Assembly (NCBI GenBank): GCA_942491345.1
Contig: CALOAN010000030.1
Location: 44,422 to 108,421 of the forward strand
DNA length: 64,000 bases
Source: JAHEEL01 sp942491345
GTDB lineage: Bacteria > Actinomycetota > Acidimicrobiia > Spongiisociales > UBA5794
Direction of reading: 5' to 3'
Positions 24,162 to 33,215 of this stretch are shown piece after piece. Every line of letters begins with the position of its first letter. Within the stretch, counting starts at the first letter, position 1. The notes beneath the pieces were generated by a model. The model ran no database searches and was not told the origin of the DNA. It worked only from the letters and a program-made list of their open reading frames with translations. The position numbers and the translations under genes were made by a program.

Positions 24162-25230
24162 CCGCGACCTCGAGTCGATACCGAACGCTCATGTCGACAA
24201 CCCTGCCGATCCGGGCCGACACCGCATCGGCGAGCTTCCACGAGGGCTGCGGGGCGCTCGAAGTCGTTGAAACAACGAGGTCGACCTCGGCGCGCCCACC
24301 GGGCTGGAGGTAGGCAACGAGGTCCTCGATGCTCGCATTCGGATCCCACGTGGCGACCTCAACCGTCACCGTCTGTGCGAAACGCTGATCCTGGACCACA
24401 CCGACGGTATGGACCGTCAGGGGAACGGCGATCGCCACGAGGACCACGGCGCTCACGAACAACCCGATGCGAGCGTTGCGAAAGCCCTCGAGTCGAATCT
24501 CCGGCGGCACGAAGCCCGAGAGCAGCATGACGACGATGGCGGACAGGACGATGGCAAAGAGGTTCGTCAGGAACAGGAGGAACGCGCCGCCGGCCTGCGA
24601 GGTGGCTCCAATCTGCAGGAGGATTCCGACGGTGGCGAGCGGTGGTACCAGGGCAACGGCGATGGCGACACCAGGAAGAGATGAGCTCGCTTTCGGGTGC
24701 GTGAGCACGTAGCCGCCTGCGAGGCCGGCGGCGATAGCAACACCGAGATCCAGCAGCGATGGCTGTGTCCGCCCAAGGATCTCACTCGGAAGCGAGTAGA
24801 CGGTGGTGAAATTCTGCAAGCCGACGAACGTGACCACCATCGATGTACCGATCGCCATGACGACGCCGGCGGCGATCACCGCAACGCTGGACAGCAACAT
24901 CTTCAGATCCGCGACAAGGAGCGACGCGGCCGTAGCGAGGATCGGAGTCATCAGCGGCGCAACGAGCATCGCACCGATGATCACGGCCACGCTGTTCGCG
25001 GCGAGTCCGAAGGCGGCGAGGAGGGTCGACAGCACGATGAGGACGAAGAATCGCACGAGGTGTGCCGTGAGCTCCTCGGACTCCCAGAACAACTCGTCCG
25101 TCACCAGATGGCGCTCGTCCTCGGACATCATGCGACGTGACGGACGCAGCCCATCGAGCATCTGACCGAGGGGCGACAGAGCCGTTGGCGGCCTCGGAGG
25201 CGACAGCTCGTCCGGGATTCCGTTGCTCAT
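24142..25230 (-). CDS. DUF389 family membrane protein
   Basis: 362 residues. A cytosolic N-terminus is followed by about six membrane helices from residue 58 (AHLVRFFVLIVLSTLLAAFG; IIGAMLVAPLMTPILA; GGYVLTHPKASSSLPGVAIA; LVPPLATVGI), which are the hallmarks of the DUF389/TIGR00341 family. A C-terminal soluble part of about 90 residues follows, ending VDMSVRYRLEVADESTSG. Function unknown. It is the first gene of the overlapping operon DUF389 - binding lipoprotein - PlsC - patatin, and is divergent from a MarR regulator that is a candidate controller. Confidence 0.88.
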   Translation of the reverse strand: MSNGIPDELSPPRPPTALSPLGQMLDGLRPSRRMMSEDERHLVTDELFWESEELTAHLVRFFVLIVLSTLLAAFGLAANSVAVIIGAMLVAPLMTPILATAASLLVADLKMLLSSVAVIAAGVVMAIGTSMVVTFVGLQNFTTVYSLPSEILGRTQPSLLDLGVAIAAGLAGGYVLTHPKASSSLPGVAIAVALVPPLATVGILLQIGATSQAGGAFLLFLTNLFAIVLSAIVVMLLSGFVPPEIRLEGFRNARIGLFVSAVVLVAIAVPLTVHTVGVVQDQRFAQTVTVEVATWDPNASIEDLVAYLQPGGRAEVDLVVSTTSSAPQPSWKLADAVSARIGRVVDMSVRYRLEVADESTSG

Positions 25231-25238
25231 GGGCGCAG

Positions 25239-25244
25239 ATCATA
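25239..25244 (-). promoter_or_regulatory. -10 box (TATGAT) for the DUF389 operon
   Basis: TATGAT on the minus strand, 8 nt before the ATG at 25230; leaderless geometry. It lies 73 bp from the opposing marR -10 box, so a MarR dimer bound between them could control both directions. Confidence 0.5.
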
Positions 25245-25316
25245 CGTTCGCGGTGAAGATTGTTTCCTCGGTCAGCGAGATGGGCACCTCAAGGAGAGGC
25301 ACCGAGAGGATCCCAG

Positions 25317-25322
25317 TACTAT
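25317..25322 (+). promoter_or_regulatory. -10 box (TACTAT) for leaderless marR-type gene
   Basis: TACTAT, 6 nt, then ATG at 25329. It fixes this start over upstream in-frame codons. Confidence 0.5.
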
Positions 25323-25328
25323 CTGCTC

Positions 25329-25748
25329 ATGGAGACCCACCAGACCCGCGACGAGTACGACGTCGCGACCGCACAAGCCGTTGTGATGTTGGGCGGAGCC
25401 GGGCGGATCCTCTCAGAAGCTATCCGGTCGAGCAGCGGACTCGACGTTCTCAACGACAACTCCGCGATGGTGGCATTCCTCCTCCTTTGGCTCTCTGGCC
25501 CGCTGCGTCCGGGTGAGATCGCCGAGGCGATGAACATCACCACCGGTGGATCCACAAAGGTCGTGACGAAACTCGAAGACAGCGGCATCGTATCTCGACT
25601 TCACAACAGCGACGTTGACGGCCGCGCAGTGGTCGTTGCTCTCACCGAGAAGGGAGAGCGCGTGGCTAGTGCGGTCCTCGTGGCTGTTGGCGAGACGGTG
25701 CGGGATCTCATGGCGCGACTGCAATCGCTTGACTCCTCGGCGGGATGA
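25329..25748 (+). CDS. MarR family transcriptional regulator
   Basis: 139 residues. A winged-helix domain with the recognition region PGEIAEAMNITTGGSTKVVTKLEDSGIVSR, cut here as LRPGEIAEAMNITTGG and STKVVTKLEDSGIVSR, and the wing NSDVDGRAVVVALTEKGERV. N- and C-terminal helices form the dimer domain. It is divergently transcribed from the DUF389-lipid operon with a 98-bp shared region, the typical position for a local repressor. Ligand unknown. Confidence 0.9.
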   Translation: METHQTRDEYDVATAQAVVMLGGAGRILSEAIRSSSGLDVLNDNSAMVAFLLLWLSGPLRPGEIAEAMNITTGGSTKVVTKLEDSGIVSRLHNSDVDGRAVVVALTEKGERVASAVLVAVGETVRDLMARLQSLDSSAG

Positions 25749-25830
25749 ACCAACCCGCTTCCTCGGTCAGCGATTCCTCTAGACTCGCCGAACTCTCGCC
25801 CGCTCTCGATTCACGGCATCAGGAGGATAT

Positions 25831-26451
25831 GTGGATGCTCCACCTGCTGCAGCCGGCAGCAACCCGGGAAGACTCGGGGAACGGACCGACGACAGCGGCT
25901 TCGATCCGTCCTCAGCGATCAGGAGCGATTTCGATGCGACCGTCGTTCTGCTCCTCTGGTGCATTCGGAAGTCGTACTTTCCCCTGTTGTGGCTGGGTAT
26001 GTCGTTTGCAGCGATCTCGTACGCCATCGCCCGACGGGACGTGCTCGAGCTCGAGAACCAGGCGCTGTCGCTCGATACGCCGAGTGAGTTCGTCGGAGCT
26101 CTGCTTTCGCCGCTTTCGATCGTGGCGATCGCGTTCATCGTGAGGATCGCGGTCGGGTTCCTTGCTCTCGCGGCCGCGTACCCGTTGAGCAGGTCGACGA
26201 AGCCGCACGATCATCAGGACGTCCGAGCGATGACGCAGCACATTCGCGTATGGCGAGATCGGCTCTATCTCAGCCGTGCCTACCGATCGCTCCGGTGGAC
26301 GTGGATCGTCCGGAACGCTGCAGTCCAACAACTCGGTCGTCGGGGAGCGAGACTCGCGATGTGTAATCCGGTGCTGCGTTGGGCCGGCATCGCACTGTTC
26401 ATCCTTTTCGTGGTTGTCTTCTTCTTCGCACTGGGAGCATCCATGCAGTAG
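25831..26451 (+). CDS. Membrane protein of unknown function
   Basis: 206 residues with about three hydrophobic segments (near 38-62, 88-115 and 182-203) and a basic Arg/Trp-rich middle (HIRVWRDRLYLSRAYRSLRW). The C-terminus ends inside the last helix. The GTG at 25831 follows AGGAGG closely; there is no good upstream alternative. No motif recognised. It lies 82 bp after the MarR gene and could be its downstream partner. Confidence 0.6.
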   Translation: MDAPPAAAGSNPGRLGERTDDSGFDPSSAIRSDFDATVVLLLWCIRKSYFPLLWLGMSFAAISYAIARRDVLELENQALSLDTPSEFVGALLSPLSIVAIAFIVRIAVGFLALAAAYPLSRSTKPHDHQDVRAMTQHIRVWRDRLYLSRAYRSLRWTWIVRNAAVQQLGRRGARLAMCNPVLRWAGIALFILFVVVFFFALGASMQ

Positions 26452-26879
26452 CGACGCACCTCGGCGGACAGAGGAAGCCTCCACGTGCCGGCAAATACCT
26501 CATTCCAGAACGCGTCACCGGTGTACGCGACACTCGTCGGGCCGCTGCCCAGGAACGACTCGACCCCCTCCACACCTCCATTCGGATCGATCACCGCCAA
26601 CAGCCGCGGATACCATCGGCATGGCTGCCCCTCTCGCTCTCCTATGGGCGGGGGGTGACGCACACGGCGGATCGAGTACGAATCGAGCTGCGTCTTTCAG
26701 CTCAACCCGAGATCCACGGCCCGACGGGGACGTGCAGCACCGGCAACATCGTCCCTCCCAGCCGACCACAGCGGCCGATGCTGGTGTGTTGCGGATTCGT
26801 GACTCGTGCCGGTAGGGTCCCGGGCTGTCAAGCGCTGCTTCACGTGGCGATCGATCGATCAATCTGGGGAGGGGCTCCG
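26452..26879. other. 428-bp region without a recognised gene
   Basis: Reading frames here lack homology-like features, ribosome sites and codon bias. A copy of the CCGGTAGGG motif lies at 26809-26817, 63 bp upstream of the next start codon. No hairpin stands out. Confidence 0.5.
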
Positions 26880-27425
26880 ATGTCCAAAGAACAGAAGCTA
26901 ATGAGGGCCGCGATCGAGGCGACCGGCGATGACACCATCTTCGATGTCGCAGAATTCAATCCCAAGGGTTCAGCCGGTGCTTCTGCCGCTGGGGCGGCGG
27001 TCGGTTCGGTTGCGGGTGGGGCAGCGACCGGAGGCGACAGCTGGGGCCGAACCATCGGCTCGGCGGGCGGCCTTGCCGCCGGTCGCGCAGCGATGGGGCT
27101 CAGCAAAGACCTGCCTCCCCGAGTCTGTGTTGCCGTCTCGCCGAAGGAGGTCTACCTCCTCGGGATGAAGGCCATGGGCTATCACGTGGATCCGATTGCC
27201 AAGATCCATCGCGACAAGCTTGGTGTCGAGGTCCATCAGCGTGTCTCAGTGCGGACCATCGTTCTCGAAGACCTCGAGACCGGTCACAAGTTCCCGCTCG
27301 AGGTGAAGCGCCTCAACTTCTATCACGCAAAGGCCATGGTTGGGCTACTCATGATGAGCGAGGAGCACCACGAGGAAGAAGACGAGGACGAAGACCTGTC
27401 CGAGGCCGCCGAGAACGACGACTGA
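26880..27425 (+). CDS. Hypothetical protein with Gly/Ala-rich segment and acidic tail
   Basis: 181 residues. A short helical N-terminus (MSKEQKLMRAAIEATGDDTI) is followed by a Gly/Ala-rich stretch (about 30-75) that resembles a glycine-zipper membrane segment. A soluble domain with VCVAVSPKEVYLLGMKAM and basic residues comes next, then a tail rich in Glu/Asp (from about 158). Strong SD GGGGAGGGG. It may be a small membrane-binding protein. Family not recognised. Confidence 0.65.
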   Translation: MSKEQKLMRAAIEATGDDTIFDVAEFNPKGSAGASAAGAAVGSVAGGAATGGDSWGRTIGSAGGLAAGRAAMGLSKDLPPRVCVAVSPKEVYLLGMKAMGYHVDPIAKIHRDKLGVEVHQRVSVRTIVLEDLETGHKFPLEVKRLNFYHAKAMVGLLMMSEEHHEEEDEDEDLSEAAENDD

Positions 27426-27594
27426 TCCCACGTCGACGGTAGCTGCGCGATTCCGGCGTATTCAACGAATCACCGGCGGACCACCTCGGGCCAAGCGGAT
27501 GTGAGTGCCGACGATCACGCTCGACTCTGCAAGGCCGTCGCGAGCGGTCGACTCGCGGCGGCGTCCGACGACGAGACCTGTCATCGTGTCGAGG

Positions 27595-27618
27595 AAATGC
27601 CCGGGATGTGGGGCATTT
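27595..27618. terminator. Putative bidirectional hairpin
   Basis: AAATGCCC / GGGCATTT with an 8-nt loop, between the convergent genes ending at 27425 and 27658. The terminal T's on the + strand and the mirrored A/T on the other side could allow termination in both directions. Confidence 0.4.
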
Positions 27619-27657
27619 GCGCGAGAGTCGCCGGACTCCCGTCCGTCGCTCGTGCGG

Positions 27658-29358
27658 CTACTCGGCTCCGGCGTCGAGGTGCGCGACCAGGCGCACCGTG
27701 TCATCCGCCGACCAATCCGGGGGAGGTGCCACCGATGCCCACCCACTCACGAAGTCGATCGAGTAGTTGTGCCCGAAACCCGGTCCGGCACTGAATCCGG
27801 CGATCAGATCGGCGGATACCTGGCCCCACGTCACGATGGGGAACCAGGTGACATCCGGAGACACGTCGTAGCCCACCGGATCGTCCACCCATTCGGGACG
27901 TGACCAGAGCGTTTCGAGATTCCAGTATCCGACGGGGTCCGACGGATGGTGGAAGTAGAGGATTCGCGGTTCCGACCACGGTGCGGATCCTGCCGACGGC
28001 GGATCCTCAGGCTGGTTCGCGACCCGCACCGAAGACCCCTCGTCGTACACCGGCTTCCACACCGGCGATGAAGGGTCGCGAACCTCCGAAAGCTGCTGCC
28101 AAATCGGATTGGAGGCCGTGGGGCCGGTCATCAGCACTCCGTCGGATCGGCTCAGGGTGCTGAGAGATTCGTCGATCGAACCTCCGGCGAGCGCGGTCTC
28201 GAGCCCGAGCGATCCGAGGCTCTCTCCGAAGAGAAGAAGCTTCGGGCGCGGCTCCTCGAGGGCCACCCACCACTCGTAAACGGCAGCGTTGATGGCGGCC
28301 CCGGCTTCCCCGGCGAGTTCGGTTCCGACGAGGAACTGGATCCAGCTCGGGAGGAAGGAGTACTGCATCGCGGCGATCGCGGTGTCGCCGTCGTACATGT
28401 ATTCGATCGCGTCAGCCGCGTCGGGATCGACCCACCCGGTCCCCGTCGTGGTCACAACGATGACTGCCTCACGTTCTGCCGCGTCGGTACGGTCGAGTTC
28501 GAGAACCACGAGGGCGGCTCGTTGTTCGAGTGTCGCCGCAGAATCCAGGCCGGCATAGACACGAATCGGCGCGAGCGATGAACCGCTTCCCGAGAAGGAC
28601 TCAATCTGCTGTGGCGTCGGCGCACCGGCAACGAAGTTGCGACCCTCGAGTCCGAGAGTGTCCCAGGCCACGATGGACTCCGGGCTGCCGGAGTACTCCG
28701 CAGCCGCCGGTTGCTGGACGCCGGGCGTGGTGCCCGTATCCGCTGCCCCAAAGCGGGTGTCGACGAATCCGATAAGCCCCTTTTCAACGACATCAACGCT
28801 CAGGAACGCAATCACGAGGACGACCACAACGATCGTCGCGACCCAGGCGACTACTCGTGGCATGAACCGCTGAGCGAATCTCTCGGTCATCCGGATCAAG
28901 AAGAGCGCAACGCGCCCCAGCACCACGCCGACGAGGAAGAGCACTGCCGCGACCAACATGATGACGATCACCAACGTCCACGGGATGTGCTCGAGGCCGA
29001 CGAGGTCTCGCGACGCGTTCTGGACCGTGGGCCAGCGGGCCAACCCAACACCGATGGCGACAATGCCGAACACGCCGAGGCCGATCCATGCGCCCTTCGC
29101 GACCCGCGGAGACACAGTCGCGCTACCGGCTCGCTTCAGGATGGCTCGGACTCCGGACTCGGCCGCCGTTCCGATCAGGTAGCCGACAGCGGACGTGAGA
29201 CCCGCGATCACCGCTTGCATCACCCACCACCGCGGAAGGAGCGATGGCCCCAAAGAGAACCAGAAGAAGACCAAAGCGCCGACAAGACCACCAAACGTCG
29301 GCCGCCGCAGCACTGTGGCCGAGAAGCTGAGGGGGACGTCGCGAGAGGCCGTCATCAT
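27658..29358 (-). CDS. Membrane-anchored alpha/beta-hydrolase (COG4425-like)
   Basis: 566 residues. The N-terminal half has about five membrane helices (residues 20-205). A soluble C-terminal hydrolase domain (about 230-566) has the nucleophile elbow LFGESLGSLG and later YFHHPSDPVGYWN with candidate Asp/His. The two-part layout matches the predicted membrane alpha/beta-hydrolases of COG4425, whose active domain faces outward. Substrate unknown; lipid or cell-wall esters are possible. The gene is alone on its strand and begins ATG-ATG. Confidence 0.82.
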   Translation of the reverse strand: MMTASRDVPLSFSATVLRRPTFGGLVGALVFFWFSLGPSLLPRWWVMQAVIAGLTSAVGYLIGTAAESGVRAILKRAGSATVSPRVAKGAWIGLGVFGIVAIGVGLARWPTVQNASRDLVGLEHIPWTLVIVIMLVAAVLFLVGVVLGRVALFLIRMTERFAQRFMPRVVAWVATIVVVVLVIAFLSVDVVEKGLIGFVDTRFGAADTGTTPGVQQPAAAEYSGSPESIVAWDTLGLEGRNFVAGAPTPQQIESFSGSGSSLAPIRVYAGLDSAATLEQRAALVVLELDRTDAAEREAVIVVTTTGTGWVDPDAADAIEYMYDGDTAIAAMQYSFLPSWIQFLVGTELAGEAGAAINAAVYEWWVALEEPRPKLLLFGESLGSLGLETALAGGSIDESLSTLSRSDGVLMTGPTASNPIWQQLSEVRDPSSPVWKPVYDEGSSVRVANQPEDPPSAGSAPWSEPRILYFHHPSDPVGYWNLETLWSRPEWVDDPVGYDVSPDVTWFPIVTWGQVSADLIAGFSAGPGFGHNYSIDFVSGWASVAPPPDWSADDTVRLVAHLDAGAE

Positions 29359-29575
29359 CGTCTGGCTCGTAGATGATTCTGACTGCAGGCGGGCCTCCCT
29401 GGATTCCGCGAGAGTAATCCCTGACTCTGATCCACGGGAGGGCGCCGGTCCCGACGGAATCCTGTCCGGCTAGGTGGACCGACTCCGCTCGCCCGCGTCG
29501 GATACCTGGCACCCGTCACATTCGGGGCAGAAGTGCTGAAGGAAGACCGGGTTGGCCCGTTCTGGTTGCGAGCAT

Positions 29576-30817
29576 TCAGCCCTCGCCTGGCGCCGTATCA
29601 AAGTCAGTCCAGAGGGGTCGGGTGAGAGCGGTCCAGGCAAGGCCGAAGACGATGGCCACGACACCGAGACCGACGAGGAGCGGGCGGATGGCGACCGTCT
29701 GGGCGAGGGCACCGAGTATCAGGGCTGAGATCGAAATCGCCATCATGTCGATTCCGAAGTCGAGGGCGAAGATCCGTCCTCGGACATCGTCAGGCATCAG
29801 CTCCTGCAATCCGTAGGTCGAGAACGTGAACTGGGTTCCGCCCCCCATGTGGGCAACGCAGACCGCGGCCGCCGCCAGAAGAAGCGTCGGAGAGAACCCG
29901 ACGAAGATGTAAGCCGCGCCCCACACGGTCATCGCCCACCCGATCGAGCCGAAGATCCGTTGTGCCGACCGCCCAACGATCGCGAGCGCGACGATCGGTC
30001 CGATCATGTTCCCAAGGCCTCGCGCCCCGAAGAGTGCGCCGGTTCCTGCGTCACCGGCTTCGAACAACGTGATCGATATCAGGGCAAACAACGCAACGGC
30101 GCCACCGGAGGTCAGGGAGTGGACACCTTTCGAACTCAGCAGCGCCAAGGCTCGCACGTGGCCGAAGATGTACCGGAACGCATACCGGTTCGACTCACGC
30201 TCACCGCCGCCGACGGGCTTCCTCGTGGCCTGCAGGCGCTGCGCCACACGCGCAACCAGGAGTGCCGACACGATGAATGACACGGCGTTGAGAACGAATG
30301 CTGCGTCGCGGGACACCAACGTTGCGAAGACCCCGCTGGCGGCCGCACCCACCGCCGCCATGGTTCCCCACGCAGAAGACATCAACGTCGTCGCAACAGG
30401 CAACTCATGTTCGTCGACGACGTTGGGCAGCGCACCCGTCGACGCGGGATAGAAGAATGCAGCGCCGGCTCCCTCGAGAAGCATGATCAGAAGCGGGAAC
30501 CAGACGCCACCGACAGCATCGACCGCCAACAGTGAGAGCGCGAGTCCCGCACGGAGGAGATCCGAGATGATGAGAATCTTCTTGCGGTCGAACCGATCCG
30601 ATACCGCCCCTGTGATCGGAGCCAGCAAGGCGGCGGGGAGGGCTTGTGCTGCGAGGACGGCGCTCGCGGCGAGCGCGGAATCGTTGCCTCGTACACCAGC
30701 CGAGGAGTGGACCACCAGGAACCAATCACCGGCGAAACGAACCAGGCGTGCCAGGTAGAGGCGACGGAAGTCGGCGTTGTACCGGATCAAGTCCCAGTAG
30801 GGGCGGAACGAGGTCAC
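29576..30817 (-). CDS. MFS transporter
   Basis: Major facilitator of 413 residues with about 12 helices. The N-terminus FRRLYLARLVRFAGDWFLVV and the loop GAVSDRFDRKKILIISDLLR, which is the conserved A-motif between helices 2 and 3, place it in the exporter-like MFS_3/EntS group. Near the end, GTQFTFSTYGLQELMPDDVRGRIFAL is the typical second-half motif. The GTG start is 6 nt behind TAGCGT. No adjacent biosynthetic genes, so substrate unknown. Confidence 0.88.
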   Translation of the reverse strand: MTSFRPYWDLIRYNADFRRLYLARLVRFAGDWFLVVHSSAGVRGNDSALAASAVLAAQALPAALLAPITGAVSDRFDRKKILIISDLLRAGLALSLLAVDAVGGVWFPLLIMLLEGAGAAFFYPASTGALPNVVDEHELPVATTLMSSAWGTMAAVGAAASGVFATLVSRDAAFVLNAVSFIVSALLVARVAQRLQATRKPVGGGERESNRYAFRYIFGHVRALALLSSKGVHSLTSGGAVALFALISITLFEAGDAGTGALFGARGLGNMIGPIVALAIVGRSAQRIFGSIGWAMTVWGAAYIFVGFSPTLLLAAAAVCVAHMGGGTQFTFSTYGLQELMPDDVRGRIFALDFGIDMMAISISALILGALAQTVAIRPLLVGLGVVAIVFGLAWTALTRPLWTDFDTAPGEG

Positions 30818-30823
30818 GGAAGG

Positions 30824-30829
30824 ACGCTA
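30824..30829 (-). promoter_or_regulatory. -10 box (TAGCGT) for leaderless MFS gene
   Basis: TAGCGT on the minus strand, 6 nt before GTG 30817. No Shine-Dalgarno sequence present. Confidence 0.45.
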
Positions 30830-30951
30830 CACACCGATTGCGGAGTCACAGGTGTGGATCGCCAGCGCCGCCCGATCCGGTGATGCGCCGGTCACTTGAA
30901 GTCACTTCGGAGTCAAACGGTCGAGGTTGCGATCCAGCCTCCGCTGGCCGC

Positions 30952-31590
30952 TCAAGGGACGACGACTTCAACCTGTGCCGCGCGCCACACGTGGTCCTCG
31001 GTCTTGCAGTCGATCAAGTACGTTCCGGCCGACAACGGCCAAGCCCGCAACTTGGGGTCACCGGGCCTCGTGTAGAAGCCAAACACCAGGTGGCCATCGG
31101 GCACCGGATCAAAGTCGGTTGCCTTCATGTCACTACTCACAGGTAAGAGCTGGAGTTCCTTTTCGAGTGCGGCTCCCGCCATGAGCCATCCGGCGAGAGT
31201 GAAGTCAACATTCCCCGAGTTGGCTATCGAGAACTCGACGGTGCCCTCCTCGATCTCTGTCGGTCCCTCATAGCTACAGGTGGTTCCGTCGAATACAGCG
31301 ACGGGCGCAGCGTCTGCTGCGGCGACCGGACCCGAGTCGCCGCTGTTGACCAGCAACGCAGCGATCAGGCCGATCACGATCACGACGGCGAATGCTCCCG
31401 CCGCGACAAGGATGTTCCGGCCGGTGGTGCGAGCAGTTGGCTGCTCCTTGGTAGGTTCTTGTGTCTGCATGACGTGGCTCCCTTCGATTGAGAGGAGCAC
31501 GGCTTCGTCCCCTGTGAGCGGCAGCAGGTCGGGGTTTGGCACGGGATTCGCCTGGACATACAGTGCGTAGATCTGCTCGGCGTCCTTCAC
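30952..31590 (-). CDS. Probable membrane anti-sigma factor
   Basis: 212 residues: a short cytosolic N-terminus (KDAEQIYALYVQANPVPNPDLL) typical of small sigma-binding segments, one membrane helix at about 61-84, and an external domain of about 125 residues containing two Cys (TCSYEG and IDCKTE) that may form a disulfide. The GTG start overlaps the stop of the sigma gene (GTGA). The arrangement, rather than homology, supports the anti-sigma call. The external domain could be the sensor. Confidence 0.65.
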   Translation of the reverse strand: MKDAEQIYALYVQANPVPNPDLLPLTGDEAVLLSIEGSHVMQTQEPTKEQPTARTTGRNILVAAGAFAVVIVIGLIAALLVNSGDSGPVAAADAAPVAVFDGTTCSYEGPTEIEEGTVEFSIANSGNVDFTLAGWLMAGAALEKELQLLPVSSDMKATDFDPVPDGHLVFGFYTRPGDPKLRAWPLSAGTYLIDCKTEDHVWRAAQVEVVVP

Positions 31591-32135
31591 GACTCCTCAC
31601 CTCCCACTGCGTACGGCCGATCCCGGTCAAAGCCGAGAGCGGCGTACTGCTTCGCCAGCCGTTGTTTGGCGCGGTGGAGTCGCTGATCTACCGCGTCGAT
31701 CGAGCAGCCGAGGACCTCTGCGATCTCGCGATGCGGGAGACCCTCCCACGCAGCGAGGTTCAGGACCTCACGGTCCTGGGTGCTGAGACGAGATGCCGCG
31801 GTGATGACTGCGTCGTATTCTGCACGCTGGACGACCACGGTGGCTGGATCGGTTCCACCAGCCGGTTTCACCGATCCCATTCTCTCAACCAGTCGGTGGA
31901 AACGCTTGGAGCCTCTCCGTCTCCGGTAGAGGACCCGCTTGGCCACAACGAAGAGCCATGGCCTGGCTGAATCCCCTCGGGGGACGTCTTCGATCCTCCG
32001 CCACGCGATGGCGAAGACCTCGTTGGCTGCGTCGTAGGCGTCGTCAACCTGGCCGCGTCGTAGGCAGTAGGCGAGCACTTCGCGGAAGTGCTGGTCATAC
32101 AACTCGTCGAATCGGCGGTCGTGAGATTCTGCCAT
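31587..32135 (-). CDS. ECF-type RNA polymerase sigma factor
   Basis: 182 residues. Region 2 is FDELYDQHFREVLAYCLRRG to ANEVFAIAWRRIEDVP, and region 4 is LSTQDREVLNLAAWEGLPHR followed by EIAEVLGCSIDAVDQRLHRAKQ, cut at residue boundaries. A Pro/Gly-rich linker joins them. ATG 32135 gives the normal ECF start; a longer frame to 32249 adds a non-homologous extension. It overlaps the anti-sigma gene. Such factors usually regulate their own promoter. Confidence 0.88.
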   Translation of the reverse strand: MAESHDRRFDELYDQHFREVLAYCLRRGQVDDAYDAANEVFAIAWRRIEDVPRGDSARPWLFVVAKRVLYRRRRGSKRFHRLVERMGSVKPAGGTDPATVVVQRAEYDAVITAASRLSTQDREVLNLAAWEGLPHREIAEVLGCSIDAVDQRLHRAKQRLAKQYAALGFDRDRPYAVGGEES

Positions 32136-32386
32136 CGACCTTGCCCATCCTTGGAGGGACGAATACCCTCTCCTGAACACTACGTCTCCGGCAACACGGT
32201 GCTCCTGACAGAGGTGGTTTCTTGGTCTGGCGCGTCGGACCCGCCTCAATGACCCGAGTCACCCGCTCGGGAACCTCTTCCTCTCACCTGACGAGCTCGA
32301 TAAGTTGCATGAGATGCTTCGACGTTGTCTCGCTGTGGAGGCGTAGCCGCGCGCTGTCGCGCACACTCGCGGTCCGCAGTGCAGCG

Positions 32387-33124
32387 TCAGCTACACACGA
32401 CCGCACCCCCGTTGTCAACGTCACTCGGTGGTAGCTCGTATGAGGCGAGTCCGGGCTCGAATGCCGGCGTTGACGCGATGTCGGACTCCGCGATCGAACT
32501 CTGTCCATCGCCGACACCGCCCCTGACGATCTCAAGGGTGCCAAAGAGGGTCCCAACCGTTTCGGTGGGTATCTCCGTCAGGTAGTACAACAATGCTCCA
32601 CACGAGTACACGCCGGATGGAGCGTCTGCCAGCTTGGGCACGCCGTCACAAATCTCAGCCACGGTTCCCTCGTGCGGCGAATTGGAGATGTACGCGAATC
32701 GGCCGTCCGTCTCGAGAATCGAGTTGCCGGCGCAGATCGGGTCGCCGAGCAAGGTGTTGAATCCCCGGTACAGCACGACATACAACCCGTCCCACTGGTA
32801 CCAATGCGCCTCGACCGACCCGGCAGGGAACATTGATTCCCCACCCGGCCCGTAGGCAGAAAGGACACCGACAATCGGCGTTGCGGGCACAGCGGTGTCC
32901 GAACCCTCCGTCGTGGTGGTGGTCGGAGCGGCCGTTGTTGTCGTCGTCGGTGCAGTAGTTGTTGTGGTGGCCGCCGTTGTAGTGGTTGTTGTTTCGGCCG
33001 CCGTTGTGGTCGTCGCGGCCTCGCCGGCCGTGGATGTCGTAGAACTGTCGTCACTCGACGAACTGCAGCCGGCAGCAATGAGCACAAGCGCCAGTGACGC
33101 GCCAAGTACCACTCGAATTCTCAA
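32387..33124 (-). CDS. Thr-rich cell-surface lipoprotein
   Basis: 245 residues from a TTG start with GGGGAGG 6 nt upstream. The signal peptide ends in lipobox IAAGC (Cys20). Residues about 28-75 are a low-complexity linker of repeated Thr runs (TTTTT separated by A/P/E), probably extended across the wall and possibly glycosylated. The C-terminal domain (about 80-245) contains ICAGNS, EICDGVP, YSCGALL and VVCS Cys residues, likely disulfide-bonded. Domain family not recognised. Confidence 0.75.
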   Translation of the reverse strand: MRIRVVLGASLALVLIAAGCSSSSDDSSTTSTAGEAATTTTAAETTTTTTAATTTTTAPTTTTTAAPTTTTTEGSDTAVPATPIVGVLSAYGPGGESMFPAGSVEAHWYQWDGLYVVLYRGFNTLLGDPICAGNSILETDGRFAYISNSPHEGTVAEICDGVPKLADAPSGVYSCGALLYYLTEIPTETVGTLFGTLEIVRGGVGDGQSSIAESDIASTPAFEPGLASYELPPSDVDNGGAVVCS

Positions 33125-33215
33125 GGTGACCCTCCCCGGTCTGAATGAACCATCACACGCAACCCTACGCGGCGTATGCGAGATTGGGGCACGACTCGAT
33201 TCGGGCGTCCGGCAA

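Noticed and set aside
26280..26663. Minus-strand frame with a protein-like end (GDAFWNEVFAGTWRLPLSAE)
   Set aside because: It overlaps the end of a real + strand membrane gene, has no ribosome site or promoter, and I recognise no family.
29470..29575. Zinc-finger-like FCPECDGC on the minus strand after the MFS gene
   Set aside because: No start codon or ribosome site in that frame; upstream it is only antiphase reading of the MFS gene.
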